Of a stretch of 43,900 bases of DNA, positions 1 through 8,252 are shown in pieces. This DNA comes from Bacillus sanguinis (lineage in GTDB: Bacteria > Bacillota > Bacilli > Bacillales > Bacillaceae_G), in NCBI RefSeq assembly GCF_018332475.1, contig NZ_BOQB01000190.1, forward strand, positions 1 through 43,900. The letters are read 5' to 3'. The notes under the pieces are model-generated. The model saw only the letters and a list, made by a program, of their open reading frames with translations, did no database searches and was not told where the DNA came from. The position numbers and the translations under genes are program-made. Position 1 is the stretch's first letter. Each line of letters opens with the position of its first letter.

Positions 1-50
1 TTCCAATTCAAAGGTGCCACTTCCTATACTTTTTGTCAGTAGTAAAAGTG

Positions 51-79
51 AAAGCCCGCTTATATAATAAACGGGCTTT
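51..79 (-). terminator. Intrinsic terminator of the malic enzyme gene
   Basis: An 8-bp inverted repeat (AAAGCCCG / CGGGCTTT) with a 13-nt AT-rich loop lies just past the malic enzyme stop codon. Read on the minus strand it ends in a short T-rich run. It closes the gltT-aspA-malic enzyme block. Confidence 0.75.
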
Positions 80-83
80 ATTT

Positions 84-1796
84 CTATATTCTAACCTTTT
101 CTACCGCTTTTATTTGGCGATACTCAGGCTCCCAGATTGCTTCTTTCACTGCAATCTTGATATCGTTATCACTTAAATTCTCTCTAGCTACACCTTCTGC
201 AACAGCAACTTTCGCTACTTCAATTGCAACCATTTCCGAGATGTTACGTAACTCTTCAACTTCTGGCAAAATAGGTGCACCGGGCTGACTAGTATCTACC
301 ATGCTTGCAACTGCTTCAGCTGCTGCCGCGAACATTCCATCCGTCATGACGCTTGCACGTACGACAATTGTTCCAAGACCAAGTCCAGGGAAAATAAGTG
401 CATTATTTGATTGTCCAATCACATACGTTACACCGTTATATGTAACTGGTTCAAATGGACTTCCTGTTGCAACTAATGCTCTTCCTTCTGTCCACTCAAT
501 TAAATCAGCTGGTTTCGCTTCAGCAAGTGGCGTCGGATTCGACATCGGTAAAATGATTGGTCTTTCTACGTGAGAAGCCATTTCTTTAACAATCTTTTCT
601 TTAAATGCACCTGCAACCGTTGATGTACCAATTAAAATTGTCGGTTTTACATGTTTCACAACTTCAGCAAGTCCAATCACATCATTTTGTTTCCACTCAC
701 TTACTTCCGCTTCTTTTCTTGCATACGGCATTTGGAAATCAAGAAGATCTTCCATATTATCTGTAACTAATCCGTTACGATCAATACACCAGAAACGCTT
801 ATACGATTCTTCTTCTGATACACCTACGCGGACCATTGCATCTCTAACTTGATCTGCGATACCAATTCCAGCCGTCCCAGCACCAAATACAACAACGCGG
901 TGTTCACTTAGCGGTACACCTGAAGCTTTCACTGCCGATAATACCGCAGCAAGCGAAACTGCACCTGTACCTTGAATATCATCATTAAATGTACAAATAT
1001 CATGACGATATTTATCTAAAATTTTTCGTGCATTTCGAGAACTGAAGTCTTCCCAATGTAAAAGTGCTTTCGGGAATTGTTTATTTACCGCTTGTACAAA
1101 CGTATCAATAAACTCATCGTAAGCTTCACCAGTTATACGAGGATGACGATTTCCAATATAAAATGGATTGTTTAATAGTTCTTCACGGTTTGTACCTACA
1201 TCTAAAATTACTGGTAATACACGACTAGGATCGATTCCAACTGCGGCCGTATAAACAGCTAACTTTCCGATGGCGATGTTAATACCACCAACGCCCCAGT
1301 CACCAATTCCAAGTATGCCTTCTCCATCTGTAACAACGACTAAATCAATATTTTCTGCTGTTGCACCGATATTGGCGAATGCTTCTTCAATGCCTGATGG
1401 ATCGTTAATTGATAAATACACACCACGCGGTTTACGGTATTCATGACTATATCTTTGAATCGCTACACCGACTGTTGGTGTATATACAATTGGTAACATT
1501 TCGCGCAAGTGATCTGTTAAAATGCGATAAAATAGTACTTCATTTCGATCATGTAACGCTGTTAAGTATACGTTCTTTAATAAATCATCCGGCTGAGAAC
1601 AAAATTGTTCGTATGCTCGGCGCGCTTGTTCTTCTAACGTTAAAACTGCTGGCGGTAATAACCCTTTTAAACCTAATTCTTCTCTTTCTTCTTGCGTGAA
1701 AGCGACCCCTTTATTTAAAAGTGGTGTTGATAATACTTCTACTCCTCTTAATGTCGTTTCTAATGAACCATTAGAAGTTACTGTAAACTTGCTCAT
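84..1796 (-). CDS. NAD-dependent malic enzyme (malate to pyruvate + CO2)
   Basis: A large-type malic enzyme of 570 aa, converting malate to pyruvate with NAD in the cytoplasm. Family marks are VYTPTVG with the catalytic Tyr near residue 105, [13 protein letters not shown] at about 156-168, the GKL lysine near 178, the metal-binding FNDDIQGTG, and the Rossmann motif [10 protein letters not shown]. It resembles the B. subtilis MaeA/MalS group; I cannot tell which, so no symbol is given. The start at 1796 (MSKFTV) is chosen over an upstream ATG because GAGG sits 9 nt before it. It follows aspA on the same strand, so aspartate-derived fumarate, once hydrated to malate, could drain to pyruvate here. 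Confidence 0.93.
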   Translation of the reverse strand: MSKFTVTSNGSLETTLRGVEVLSTPLLNKGVAFTQEEREELGLKGLLPPAVLTLEEQARRAYEQFCSQPDDLLKNVYLTALHDRNEVLFYRILTDHLREMLPIVYTPTVGVAIQRYSHEYRKPRGVYLSINDPSGIEEAFANIGATAENIDLVVVTDGEGILGIGDWGVGGINIAIGKLAVYTAAVGIDPSRVLPVILDVGTNREELLNNPFYIGNRHPRITGEAYDEFIDTFVQAVNKQFPKALLHWEDFSSRNARKILDKYRHDICTFNDDIQGTGAVSLAAVLSAVKASGVPLSEHRVVVFGAGTAGIGIADQVRDAMVRVGVSEEESYKRFWCIDRNGLVTDNMEDLLDFQMPYARKEAEVSEWKQNDVIGLAEVVKHVKPTILIGTSTVAGAFKEKIVKEMASHVERPIILPMSNPTPLAEAKPADLIEWTEGRALVATGSPFEPVTYNGVTYVIGQSNNALIFPGLGLGTIVVRASVMTDGMFAAAAEAVASMVDTSQPGAPILPEVEELRNISEMVAIEVAKVAVAEGVARENLSDNDIKIAVKEAIWEPEYRQIKAVEKVRI

Positions 1797-1814
1797 AACA
1801 TCCCTACCTCTATT

Positions 1815-1843
1815 CATATATAGCATTTCTATATTGTAAACAA
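1815..1843 (-). promoter_or_regulatory. Possible sigma-A promoter for the malic enzyme gene
   Basis: On the minus strand TTGTTT (1838-1843) and TATATG (1815-1820) are separated by 17 bp, directly after the aspA terminator and about 20 nt before the malic enzyme start. This would let the gene be transcribed independently of gltT-aspA. The hexamers are only moderate matches. Confidence 0.35.
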
Positions 1844-1872
1844 AAAAGAGGGGCTTGTCCCCCCTCTTCTTT
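1843..1872 (-). terminator. Intrinsic terminator after aspA
   Basis: A GC-rich hairpin (AAGAGGGG / CCCCTCTT around a short loop) is followed on the minus strand by a T6 tract. It starts at the aspA stop codon and separates aspA from the malic enzyme gene. Confidence 0.85.
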
Positions 1873-3311
1873 TAATTTTTCTTTAAAAGAGTTGCTCCTG
1901 CAATCCCTGGGTGTGTCATTTCGAATGGATCTAGAATTAACTCTAAGTCTTCTTGTGACAATACACCATTTTTCACACAAAGTTCTCGAACGGATTGCCC
2001 TGTCGCGATTGCTTCTTTTGCAACGCGAGCTGCTGCTTCATAACCGATATGAGGGTTCACGGCTGTAATAATTCCTACACTCTTCTCAACATACTCTTTT
2101 AAGCGATCTTCATTCGCCTCAATTCCTTTTAAGCAATTATCTGTAAAGGCACGGAAACCGTTATTCATAATGCTAATTGATTGAAGTAAGTTAAAAACAA
2201 GTACTGGTTCCATAACGTTTAATTCTAATTGTCCTGCTTCTGAAGCAAGGCAAATTGTATGGTCGTTACCAATTACTTGGAACGCAATTTGATTAATTAC
2301 TTCTGGCATAACAGGGTTTACTTTTCCTGGCATAATAGATGAACCTGGTTGACGAGCAGGTAGCATAATTTCCGCTAAACCAACGCGTGGACCTGATGCC
2401 ATTAGACGAAGGTCGTTCGCAATTTTAGACATGTTCATCATACACACTTTAAGTGCTGCAGATACTTCAGTGTATGCATCCGTATTTTGCGTAGCATCTA
2501 CTAAGTCTTCTGCACCAACAAGTGGTAATTCACTAATTGCAGCTAAATGTTTTACAACTGCTTCAATATATTCTGGATCTGCATTTAAGCCTGTACCAAC
2601 TGCAGTTGCTCCCATATTTACTTCATATAAGTGTTGACGTGATTGCTGAATTCGTTTCATATCACGTTCAAGTACGCGAGAGTACGCTTTAAATTCTTGT
2701 CCAAGACGAATTGGCACAGCGTCTTGTAAATGTGTACGACCCATTTTAATAACATGATCGAACTGCTCTGCTTTTAATTCAAATACATCGTGCATATAAC
2801 CCATCGTTTGTAATAAACCTTCTAATGCGTTTAATGTTGCGATATGAATCGCCGTTGGGAATGCATCGTTCGTTGATTGCGCCATGTTCACATGACTATT
2901 TGGACTAATATAATGATAGTCTCCCTTTTCCATTCCTAATAATTCAAGAGCACGATTGGCCATGACTTCATTTGCATTCATGTTCATTGAAGTACCTGCT
3001 CCGCCTTGGATTGGATCTACGATGAAATGATCATGCCATTTTCCATCCAGAATTTCTTGAGCAGCTTCTGCGATCGCGCCGCCCTTGTTCAATTCCAATC
3101 TTCCTACATCTGTATTAGCAAGTGCTGCAGCTTTCTTTACAATTGCGAACGCTTTAATTAAGCCTTCATGAATTTTGTATCCTGTAATTGGGAAGTTTTC
3201 AACTGCACGCATTGTTTGTACGCCGTAGTATGCATAGTTTGGCACTTCTTTTTCACCTAAAAAATCTTTTTCAATTCGAACACCATTTTTAACTTCAGTT
3301 AATGTTGCCAT
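1872..3311 (-). CDS. aspA: Aspartate ammonia-lyase (aspartase)
   Basis: A 479-aa cytoplasmic homotetramer-type enzyme of the aspartase/fumarase superfamily, deaminating L-aspartate to fumarate and ammonia. Superfamily blocks are visible: GRTHLQDA (191-198), QSTNDAFPTA (about 145-154) and the mobile loop signature [11 protein letters not shown] (323-333) carrying the catalytic serine. Full length for the family. It is distinguished from the fumarase in this window (27330-28718) by overall AspA-like sequence and by sitting 24 nt downstream of an aspartate/glutamate importer. The ATG is preceded by GGAGTG at good spacing. Confidence 0.95.
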   Translation of the reverse strand: MATLTEVKNGVRIEKDFLGEKEVPNYAYYGVQTMRAVENFPITGYKIHEGLIKAFAIVKKAAALANTDVGRLELNKGGAIAEAAQEILDGKWHDHFIVDPIQGGAGTSMNMNANEVMANRALELLGMEKGDYHYISPNSHVNMAQSTNDAFPTAIHIATLNALEGLLQTMGYMHDVFELKAEQFDHVIKMGRTHLQDAVPIRLGQEFKAYSRVLERDMKRIQQSRQHLYEVNMGATAVGTGLNADPEYIEAVVKHLAAISELPLVGAEDLVDATQNTDAYTEVSAALKVCMMNMSKIANDLRLMASGPRVGLAEIMLPARQPGSSIMPGKVNPVMPEVINQIAFQVIGNDHTICLASEAGQLELNVMEPVLVFNLLQSISIMNNGFRAFTDNCLKGIEANEDRLKEYVEKSVGIITAVNPHIGYEAAARVAKEAIATGQSVRELCVKNGVLSQEDLELILDPFEMTHPGIAGATLLKKN

Positions 3312-3335
3312 GATTATTCACTCCTTAACGATTTC

Positions 3336-4607
3336 TTATGCTGCTTTTGTTTCTTTGACTGTTTCTACATATTGTTTTGCTTTCTCATTATCGAATTCGC
3401 CTTCCCACTTCGACATAACAATGGCCGCTAATGCATTTCCTAATACATTGACAGATGAGCGAATCATATCTAAAATGCGGTCAATTCCCGCAATTAATGC
3501 GATACCTTCTAGTGGTAACCCCATTGAACCTAACGTTGCTAATACAACAACGAACGATGCACCTGGAACTCCCGCCATACCCTTGGATGTTAACATGAGA
3601 ACGAATAATAACGTTATTTGCTCTGTCAGTGACATGTGCACACCGTACATCTGTGCAACAAACAATGCCGCTAACGCTTGATAAATAGCCGATCCAGTCA
3701 AGTTAAATGTATAACCTGTCGGAATAACGAAAGAGGCAACTGCCTTTGGGCAACCGAATTCTTCCATTTTTCTCATTATATTAGGTAAAACAGCTTCTGA
3801 ACTTGCTGTCGTAAATGAAAGAATAAGTTCTTCTTTTAAAATTTTCATTAATGTAAAAATGTTTACGCCAACCATTCGTGCATTAATACCTAATACAATC
3901 ACAACGAATAGTATAACAGTTACGTATACAGCTAGCACTAGTTTTCCTAAAGGAAGTAGTGTTGCTACACCAAATTTTGCAACCGTAACCGCAATTAATG
4001 CAAATACACCAAATGGCGCAAATTTCATAACTTGATTTGTAACCCAAAACATCGCTTCGAGTACACCTTCAAAGAAGTGGAAAACTGGTTTCCCTTTTTC
4101 TCCAATTGCTGCAACTCCTAAACCGAATAATACTGAGAAGAAAATAATCGGTAATAAGTCACCTTGTGCAATTGATTCAAATACGTTTTTCGGTACGATA
4201 TGAACAATCGTCTCAGCGAATCCTTGCTTCTCTGTAGCATCTGCTGTTTGTTTATAAGAAGAAATATCACTTTGCTGTAAGTTATTCATATCAACGCCAG
4301 TACCTGGTTGGAAGATATTAGCCGCAAGTAATCCCATTAAAATAGCGATTGTCGTAATAATTTCGAAATAAAGAATTGTCTTACCGCCCAGTTTCCCAAG
4401 CTTCTTCATATCTCCTACACCAGCTACTGCAACAATTAATGCTGAAATAACAATCGGTACTACAATCATTTTAATTAAGTGAATAAATATATCCCCAACT
4501 GGTGTGATATAAGAAATAGCCGTTTTATTACCATAGAAGATTGCCCCTACTACAATCCCTAAAACAAGTGCAACAAAAATTTGTGTTGCCAATCCGAATT
4601 TTTTCAT
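3336..4607 (-). CDS. gltT: Proton/sodium:glutamate-aspartate symporter, GltT-like
   Basis: A 423-aa member of the dicarboxylate/amino acid:cation symporter (DAACS) family. The N-terminus and the IKMIVVPIV, KKLGKLGGKT, TTIAI..GLLAAN and MTSKG-type segments closely resemble B. subtilis GltT, an aspartate/glutamate importer. The re-entrant-loop segments FTTASSEAVLPNIM and VIPTGYTFNLTGS are present. aspA follows 24 nt downstream, so the pair looks like an operon for aspartate uptake and deamination. AAGGGG lies 11 nt before the ATG. A cre-like box overlaps the 5' leader and phased repeats lie further upstream. Confidence 0.92.
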   Translation of the reverse strand: MKKFGLATQIFVALVLGIVVGAIFYGNKTAISYITPVGDIFIHLIKMIVVPIVISALIVAVAGVGDMKKLGKLGGKTILYFEIITTIAILMGLLAANIFQPGTGVDMNNLQQSDISSYKQTADATEKQGFAETIVHIVPKNVFESIAQGDLLPIIFFSVLFGLGVAAIGEKGKPVFHFFEGVLEAMFWVTNQVMKFAPFGVFALIAVTVAKFGVATLLPLGKLVLAVYVTVILFVVIVLGINARMVGVNIFTLMKILKEELILSFTTASSEAVLPNIMRKMEEFGCPKAVASFVIPTGYTFNLTGSAIYQALAALFVAQMYGVHMSLTEQITLLFVLMLTSKGMAGVPGASFVVVLATLGSMGLPLEGIALIAGIDRILDMIRSSVNVLGNALAAIVMSKWEGEFDNEKAKQYVETVKETKAA

Positions 4608-4624
4608 TTATGTTCATCCCCTTT

Positions 4625-4640
4625 ATGCGAACGCTTTCAT
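4625..4640 (-). promoter_or_regulatory. cre-like site (CcpA) in the gltT leader
   Basis: The minus strand reads ATGAAAGCGTTCGCAT. Compared with the Bacillus cre consensus WTGNAARCGNWWWCAW it matches 14 of 16 positions. It lies 18 nt before the gltT start codon, so bound CcpA could act as a roadblock or promoter-proximal repressor. Carbon catabolite repression of aspartate catabolism would make sense, but binding is inferred. Confidence 0.55.
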
Positions 4641-4680
4641 TTCGTATTTATAAAAGCTTACTCACACATCATATAGGCGA

Positions 4681-4710
4681 ACCTACAAAATCATACAAAA
4701 ACCTACAAGT
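4681..4710. repeat. Three 10-bp tandem repeats upstream of gltT
   Basis: Three consecutive 10-mers read ACCTACAAAA, TCATACAAAA and ACCTACAAGT on the plus strand. The period equals about one helical turn. They sit about 75-105 bp upstream of the gltT start and just upstream of a possible -10 (TATGAT on the minus strand), the position expected for an activator site. Confidence 0.5.
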
Positions 4711-4784
4711 TCGTCACAAAAAATTCGAAAATTTTTCTTTTCTTTTTCATTGACACCTTTTCGTGAAAAAGAAATAAAATATAC

Positions 4785-4814
4785 TTGATAAGTAATCAGA
4801 TTGTTTCGTATAAT
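4785..4814 (+). promoter_or_regulatory. Sigma-A-type promoter for the leader ORF/UMP kinase
   Basis: TTGATA (4785-4790), an 18-bp spacer and TATAAT (4809-4814) form a good sigma-A promoter. Transcription would start near 4821, about 40 nt before the leader ORF. No other promoter is evident between the hairpin and the kinase gene. Confidence 0.6.
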
Positions 4815-4863
4815 CAAAAAGATATATACTTACAACAAATCGAAATGAAAAGGAGTGGATAAT

Positions 4864-4998
4864 ATGAAAAATTATGTACAAAAATTCGTTCTATCTTCTT
4901 CTTTTCTTTTTCATTTTCTTAAAAAGGAACAAAGGCGTTCGCCTTTGTTCCTTTTTTATTGCGATTTATATAGGGGGAATTGTTATGAGACCATATAA
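4864..4998 (+). CDS. 44-aa leader ORF (uORF) before the UMP kinase
   Basis: An ATG at 4864 is preceded by AAAAGGAGTGG at optimal spacing and opens a 44-codon frame ending at TAA 4996-4998, 14 nt inside the kinase ORF. The peptide is hydrophobic and basic (begins MKNYVQKF, then a serine/phenylalanine-rich stretch). Codons 20-31 are encoded by the two arms of a perfect terminator hairpin. The combination of strong SD, embedded terminator and overlap with the next gene is typical of leader peptides controlling attenuation or coupling. The peptide sequence itself may not matter. I recognise no homologue. Confidence 0.5.
   Translation: MKNYVQKFVLSSSFLFHFLKKEQRRSPLFLFYCDLYRGNCYETI
4921..4957 (+). 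terminator. Perfect terminator/attenuator hairpin inside the leader ORF
   Basis: A 16-bp perfect stem (arms 4921-4936 and 4941-4956) with a GTTC tetraloop is followed by T residues, ending 28 nt before the UMP kinase start. It lies downstream of the only clear promoter, so the kinase must be expressed by read-through or regulated antitermination. Confidence 0.8.
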
Positions 4999-5728
4999 AC
5001 GTGTCTTAATTAAATTAAGCGGCGGTGCACTTGCCGATCAAACAGGAAATAGCTTTAACTCCAAACGATTAGAACATATCGCAAATGAGATTTTATCCAT
5101 TGTTGATTTAGGTATTGAAGTATCTATCGTCATCGGAGGCGGGAACATTTTCAGAGGTCATTTAGCTGAAGAATGGGGCATTGATCGTGTAGAAGCTGAT
5201 AATATCGGTACACTAGGTACAATTATTAATAGCTTAATGCTACGCGGCGTTTTAACGAGTAAAACAAATAAAGAAGTACGCGTTATGACTTCCATCCCGT
5301 TTAATGCTGTAGCTGAACCATACATTCGCCTACGTGCAGTCCACCATTTAGATAACGGTTATATCGTTATCTTTGGAGGCGGTAACGGGCAACCGTTCGT
5401 TACGACAGATTACCCAAGTGTTCAAAGAGCCATTGAAATGAATAGTGACGCAATATTAGTCGCAAAACAAGGAGTAGATGGCGTCTTTACTAGTGATCCA
5501 AAACATAATAAATCAGCGAAAATGTACAGAAAACTAAACTATAACGATGTTGTTAGGCAAAACATTCAAGTCATGGATCAAGCCGCTTTACTGCTTGCCC
5601 GTGATTATAATTTACCTGCACACGTCTTTAACTTCGATGAGCCGGGGGTGATGAAAAGAATTTGTTTAGGTGAGCATGTGGGGACGTTGATTAATGATGA
5701 TGTTTCTTTACTTGCGCATGAGAAATAA
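4985..5728 (+). CDS. UMP kinase-like amino-acid-kinase-fold protein (PyrH paralogue)
   Basis: A 247-aa protein of the PyrH family, expected to phosphorylate UMP to UDP with ATP. The start MRPYKR is chosen because GGGGG precedes it and family members begin at this point. Visible motifs are KLSGGAL near residue 10 (canonical enzymes usually have KLSGEAL), VIGGGNIFRG, DNIGTLGTIINSL, FGGGNGQPFVTTD and VDGVFTSDP. It stands alone, not next to tsf/frr like the housekeeping pyrH, so it is most likely a second copy. From memory, a B. anthracis UMP kinase from a comparable locus has a crystal structure; I cannot verify that here. The gene lies behind an unusual leader with an embedded terminator. Confidence 0.88.
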   Translation: MRPYKRVLIKLSGGALADQTGNSFNSKRLEHIANEILSIVDLGIEVSIVIGGGNIFRGHLAEEWGIDRVEADNIGTLGTIINSLMLRGVLTSKTNKEVRVMTSIPFNAVAEPYIRLRAVHHLDNGYIVIFGGGNGQPFVTTDYPSVQRAIEMNSDAILVAKQGVDGVFTSDPKHNKSAKMYRKLNYNDVVRQNIQVMDQAALLLARDYNLPAHVFNFDEPGVMKRICLGEHVGTLINDDVSLLAHEK

Positions 5729-5742
5729 TTATTTCTCATTAC

Positions 5743-5772
5743 AAAAGGGTGTCTATAAAAGACACCCTTTTT
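5743..5772. terminator. Bidirectional terminator between the UMP kinase and PLD genes
   Basis: AAAAGGGTGTC and GACACCCTTTT form an 11-bp stem with a 7-nt loop, with T-runs in both directions between two convergent genes. Confidence 0.85.
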
Positions 5773-5782
5773 CCATTAACCT

Positions 5783-6994
5783 TTATAAATAAAAATCCAC
5801 CATCCCAGCAAATTTCTCCTTACAACGCTCCCACAAAGATAACTTCTCAAAAAATTCTTTCGTCATTTCTTTTGAATCACGAAAATCCTCTGTTAACGCC
5901 TTATTAACTTGTCCTACAATAGGACCTCCATGAATATAAAAATTCATTTCATCATTTATATTGAAACTACGCGAAGTAAAGTTTGTTGTGCCAATAACGG
6001 TTAATTCATTATCAATAAGCATTAATTTGCCATGGAACATTCCTTTTTTATACCCATATACAGTAATCCCATTATTAACAGCTTGACGTATGTATGGATA
6101 CGCCGCTTCTTTTATAAGAGGTAGATCTGGTTTATATGACCAAAGTATTTTTACTGTAACACCACGCTTTTGTGCTGCGATTAAAGCATTCATTGACTCT
6201 TTATTTTTCGCTATAAAATACGGCGTTGCAATTACAATTGAGTGCTGAGCTTGTTTTATTAGCTCTATATACTTTTTAGCAACGTAATGTCCATTGTAAC
6301 TGACCATAGTATGTAATGTATTCCCTTTGCTAGCCTTATTCGTACTTCTCTTTATATCTTCTTTCGTATCTCGTTTCCAATCTAAAGCAAATTGTTCCTC
6401 TAAATCTTTTGCACCTTCACCTTTTATCCGTACATGATAGTCTCTCCAGTACCCAAAGTGTTTATCTTTCCCTAAGTACTCATCCCCTATATTAAAACCA
6501 CCTGTATAGCCAATCTCCCCATCAATCGTCGTAATACGGCGATGATTACGATGATGAAGGGAATAAAATCCGAATGGCAATTCAGGTTTTCTACTATATG
6601 TAAAATGCACACCACTTTCCCGCAATTCACTTATCATCTTGCTTTCAAATGATAAATCATTAATGCGATCAACGGATAAATAGACGTTCACTCCTTCTTT
6701 TGCCTTCTCTTTTAATAAGTTTAAAAAAGTATGGCTACTTTTATCATCCGATAAAATAAAAAAGTACGTGTAAATAGATTGCTTCGCTTCTCTTATATCA
6801 GTAAACAATTGTTTATAAAAAGGATTTCCTTCTACATATAATTGAAAATCACTATAATGTGGTGCATACTCTGTCGGCATGTTTCTCCCGGCTTCCATTT
6901 TCCTACCTAAAGTAACATCGATATGCATCCAAATTAAAATAAAAACAACAATAGCAATAATAATAGAAGTAACTCGCAATATTTTTTTAATCAT
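5783..6994 (-). CDS. Phospholipase D-family protein, probable cardiolipin synthase
   Basis: A 403-aa protein with one N-terminal membrane segment (about residues 5-25) and two HKD domains, as in ClsB-type cardiolipin synthases and other phosphatidyltransferases. The second motif is canonical (H321-x-K323-x4-D328 in HGKLMLIDN). The first reads NHRRITTIDG, so H151 and D158 are kept but the lysine position is Arg153. GGFNIGDEY follows. It probably acts at the membrane on phospholipids. GGAAGG precedes the ATG at 6994. Cardiolipin synthase is the likeliest role, but another PLD-type activity cannot be excluded. Confidence 0.82.
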   Translation of the reverse strand: MIKKILRVTSIIIAIVVFILIWMHIDVTLGRKMEAGRNMPTEYAPHYSDFQLYVEGNPFYKQLFTDIREAKQSIYTYFFILSDDKSSHTFLNLLKEKAKEGVNVYLSVDRINDLSFESKMISELRESGVHFTYSRKPELPFGFYSLHHRNHRRITTIDGEIGYTGGFNIGDEYLGKDKHFGYWRDYHVRIKGEGAKDLEEQFALDWKRDTKEDIKRSTNKASKGNTLHTMVSYNGHYVAKKYIELIKQAQHSIVIATPYFIAKNKESMNALIAAQKRGVTVKILWSYKPDLPLIKEAAYPYIRQAVNNGITVYGYKKGMFHGKLMLIDNELTVIGTTNFTSRSFNINDEMNFYIHGGPIVGQVNKALTEDFRDSKEMTKEFFEKLSLWERCKEKFAGMVDFYL

Positions 6995-7069
6995 TTTGAT
7001 TTCCTTCCGCTCCTTTTCTTTCCACTCTTCTATTTTGTCATTCCAATTTAGATTTCATGCTTCATACAA

Positions 7070-7102
7070 AAAAAGGATGCGACTTTACGTCACACCCTTT
7101 TC
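7070..7102 (-). terminator. Terminator of the ABC exporter operon
   Basis: On the minus strand GGGTGTGAC and GTCGCATCC form an imperfect stem with a short loop, followed by a T-run. It lies just downstream of the last permease gene. Confidence 0.7.
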
Positions 7103-7105
7103 ATA

Positions 7106-8251
7106 TTAAACAAAGTTTCGCGCATCATTATTTCTTCCAAACTTATAAATCGCAATTAAAAAGAAGGCTATCGCAAAGGCGAATAAGATTAAAATATTTA
7201 AATACAAATCTGAAATCGGAATGCCTTGTTGTAGTTTTGATACTGTGTCTAATAGCCATCTCTGCGGAAGAAAATCAGCTACTTTTTGCACTGCTTTTGG
7301 CATAATGTCATACGGAAAATAGCATCCAGCAAGTAAACATGTTGGTACAATAACCATATTTTGCATTGCATTTGCTGATGCTGAGTTTTTCGAAAAAGCG
7401 ACAAGAACTAACGATATTCCAATTGCTATTAAAGCAAATAGCATGAGTACACCAATCATCACTATGAAAGGCATATTGATATTCGTATGAAAAACATTCG
7501 TTAGGAATAGGGTTGTAATCAGAATTTGTACTGTTAATATCATCAGATTTACCCCGACATTAGATAATATGAATTTCTTCCCATCTATCGGCGTTGATAA
7601 GAGTCTGAAATACGTTCTATTCTCTTTTTCTTTTAAAATATAACCTGATAAATTCGCTGCTGAAAACAGCATAAACATAATAAGGTAACCCATCGTTTGG
7701 TTTGTCATATCTTTATTTTTCGAAGTATCTTCTAACGTCTCCGTTTTCATTTTAAACGAACCTTTTTGATATCCTGCATACATACTATCAAATGCACTTT
7801 GATCTGCTCCTGCTACTTTACTAATAGCTGCTACATTATCAATATAGTTATATAAATAGGATTTTATAAATGCTGTTACTTGATCACCTTTAATCGATGA
7901 AATCTCAATATGATCAGGTTTCCCTTCTCGAACACTTTTTGAAAAACCAGATTCTAATGTAATAACTCCATCAAGTTTTTTGGAAGTAAGTTTATCTTCT
8001 ACTTCCGACTCCTTAACCTTACTCACTTTCACATGATTTAATCCTTCTAAAAACTTTATCGTATCATTTGCTATCGGCTCATTCTCTTTATTTACAATCC
8101 CGATATTTAACGCTCCTTGACCTACATTTCCATATATCGAAAAAGAGATGAGCGTCCCTATTATCGGCAAGCTAATAGTAATAAGTAAACTTCTTTTATT
8201 TTTCAAAAGTACAGATAACGTTTTTTGTATGAGCCATAAAATATCTTTCAT
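7106..8251 (-). CDS. ABC-2 type exporter permease (second permease)
   Basis: A 381-aa ABC-2 family permease with one N-terminal membrane segment (LLITISLPIIGTLISF), a large extracytoplasmic region and five or so C-terminal membrane segments including LIMFMLFSAANLSGYIL and the family-typical KEKENRTYFRLLSTPI loop. The start MKDILW at 8251 has GGAGGGG 8 nt upstream, one base from the end of the preceding permease gene. With its partner it would form the membrane channel of an exporter, most like LnrN of the linearmycin/polyene exporters; the substrate is inferred only from gene order. Confidence 0.85.
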   Translation of the reverse strand: MKDILWLIQKTLSVLLKNKRSLLITISLPIIGTLISFSIYGNVGQGALNIGIVNKENEPIANDTIKFLEGLNHVKVSKVKESEVEDKLTSKKLDGVITLESGFSKSVREGKPDHIEISSIKGDQVTAFIKSYLYNYIDNVAAISKVAGADQSAFDSMYAGYQKGSFKMKTETLEDTSKNKDMTNQTMGYLIMFMLFSAANLSGYILKEKENRTYFRLLSTPIDGKKFILSNVGVNLMILTVQILITTLFLTNVFHTNINMPFIVMIGVLMLFALIAIGISLVLVAFSKNSASANAMQNMVIVPTCLLAGCYFPYDIMPKAVQKVADFLPQRWLLDTVSKLQQGIPISDLYLNILILFAFAIAFFLIAIYKFGRNNDARNFV

Positions 8252-8252
8252 A

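Noticed and set aside
301-573. Plus-strand ORF of 90 aa inside the malic enzyme gene
   Set aside because: It is antisense to a strongly supported CDS, has no SD and no recognisable protein features.
4541-4753. Plus-strand ORF of 70 aa before the UMP kinase leader
   Set aside because: It overlaps the gltT start and the regulatory repeats, and has no SD; it is a shadow ORF.
4874-4984. Longer 284-aa version of the UMP kinase starting at 4874
   Set aside because: The 37 extra residues come from reading the hairpin in frame; there is no SD for that start, and family members begin at MRPYKR.
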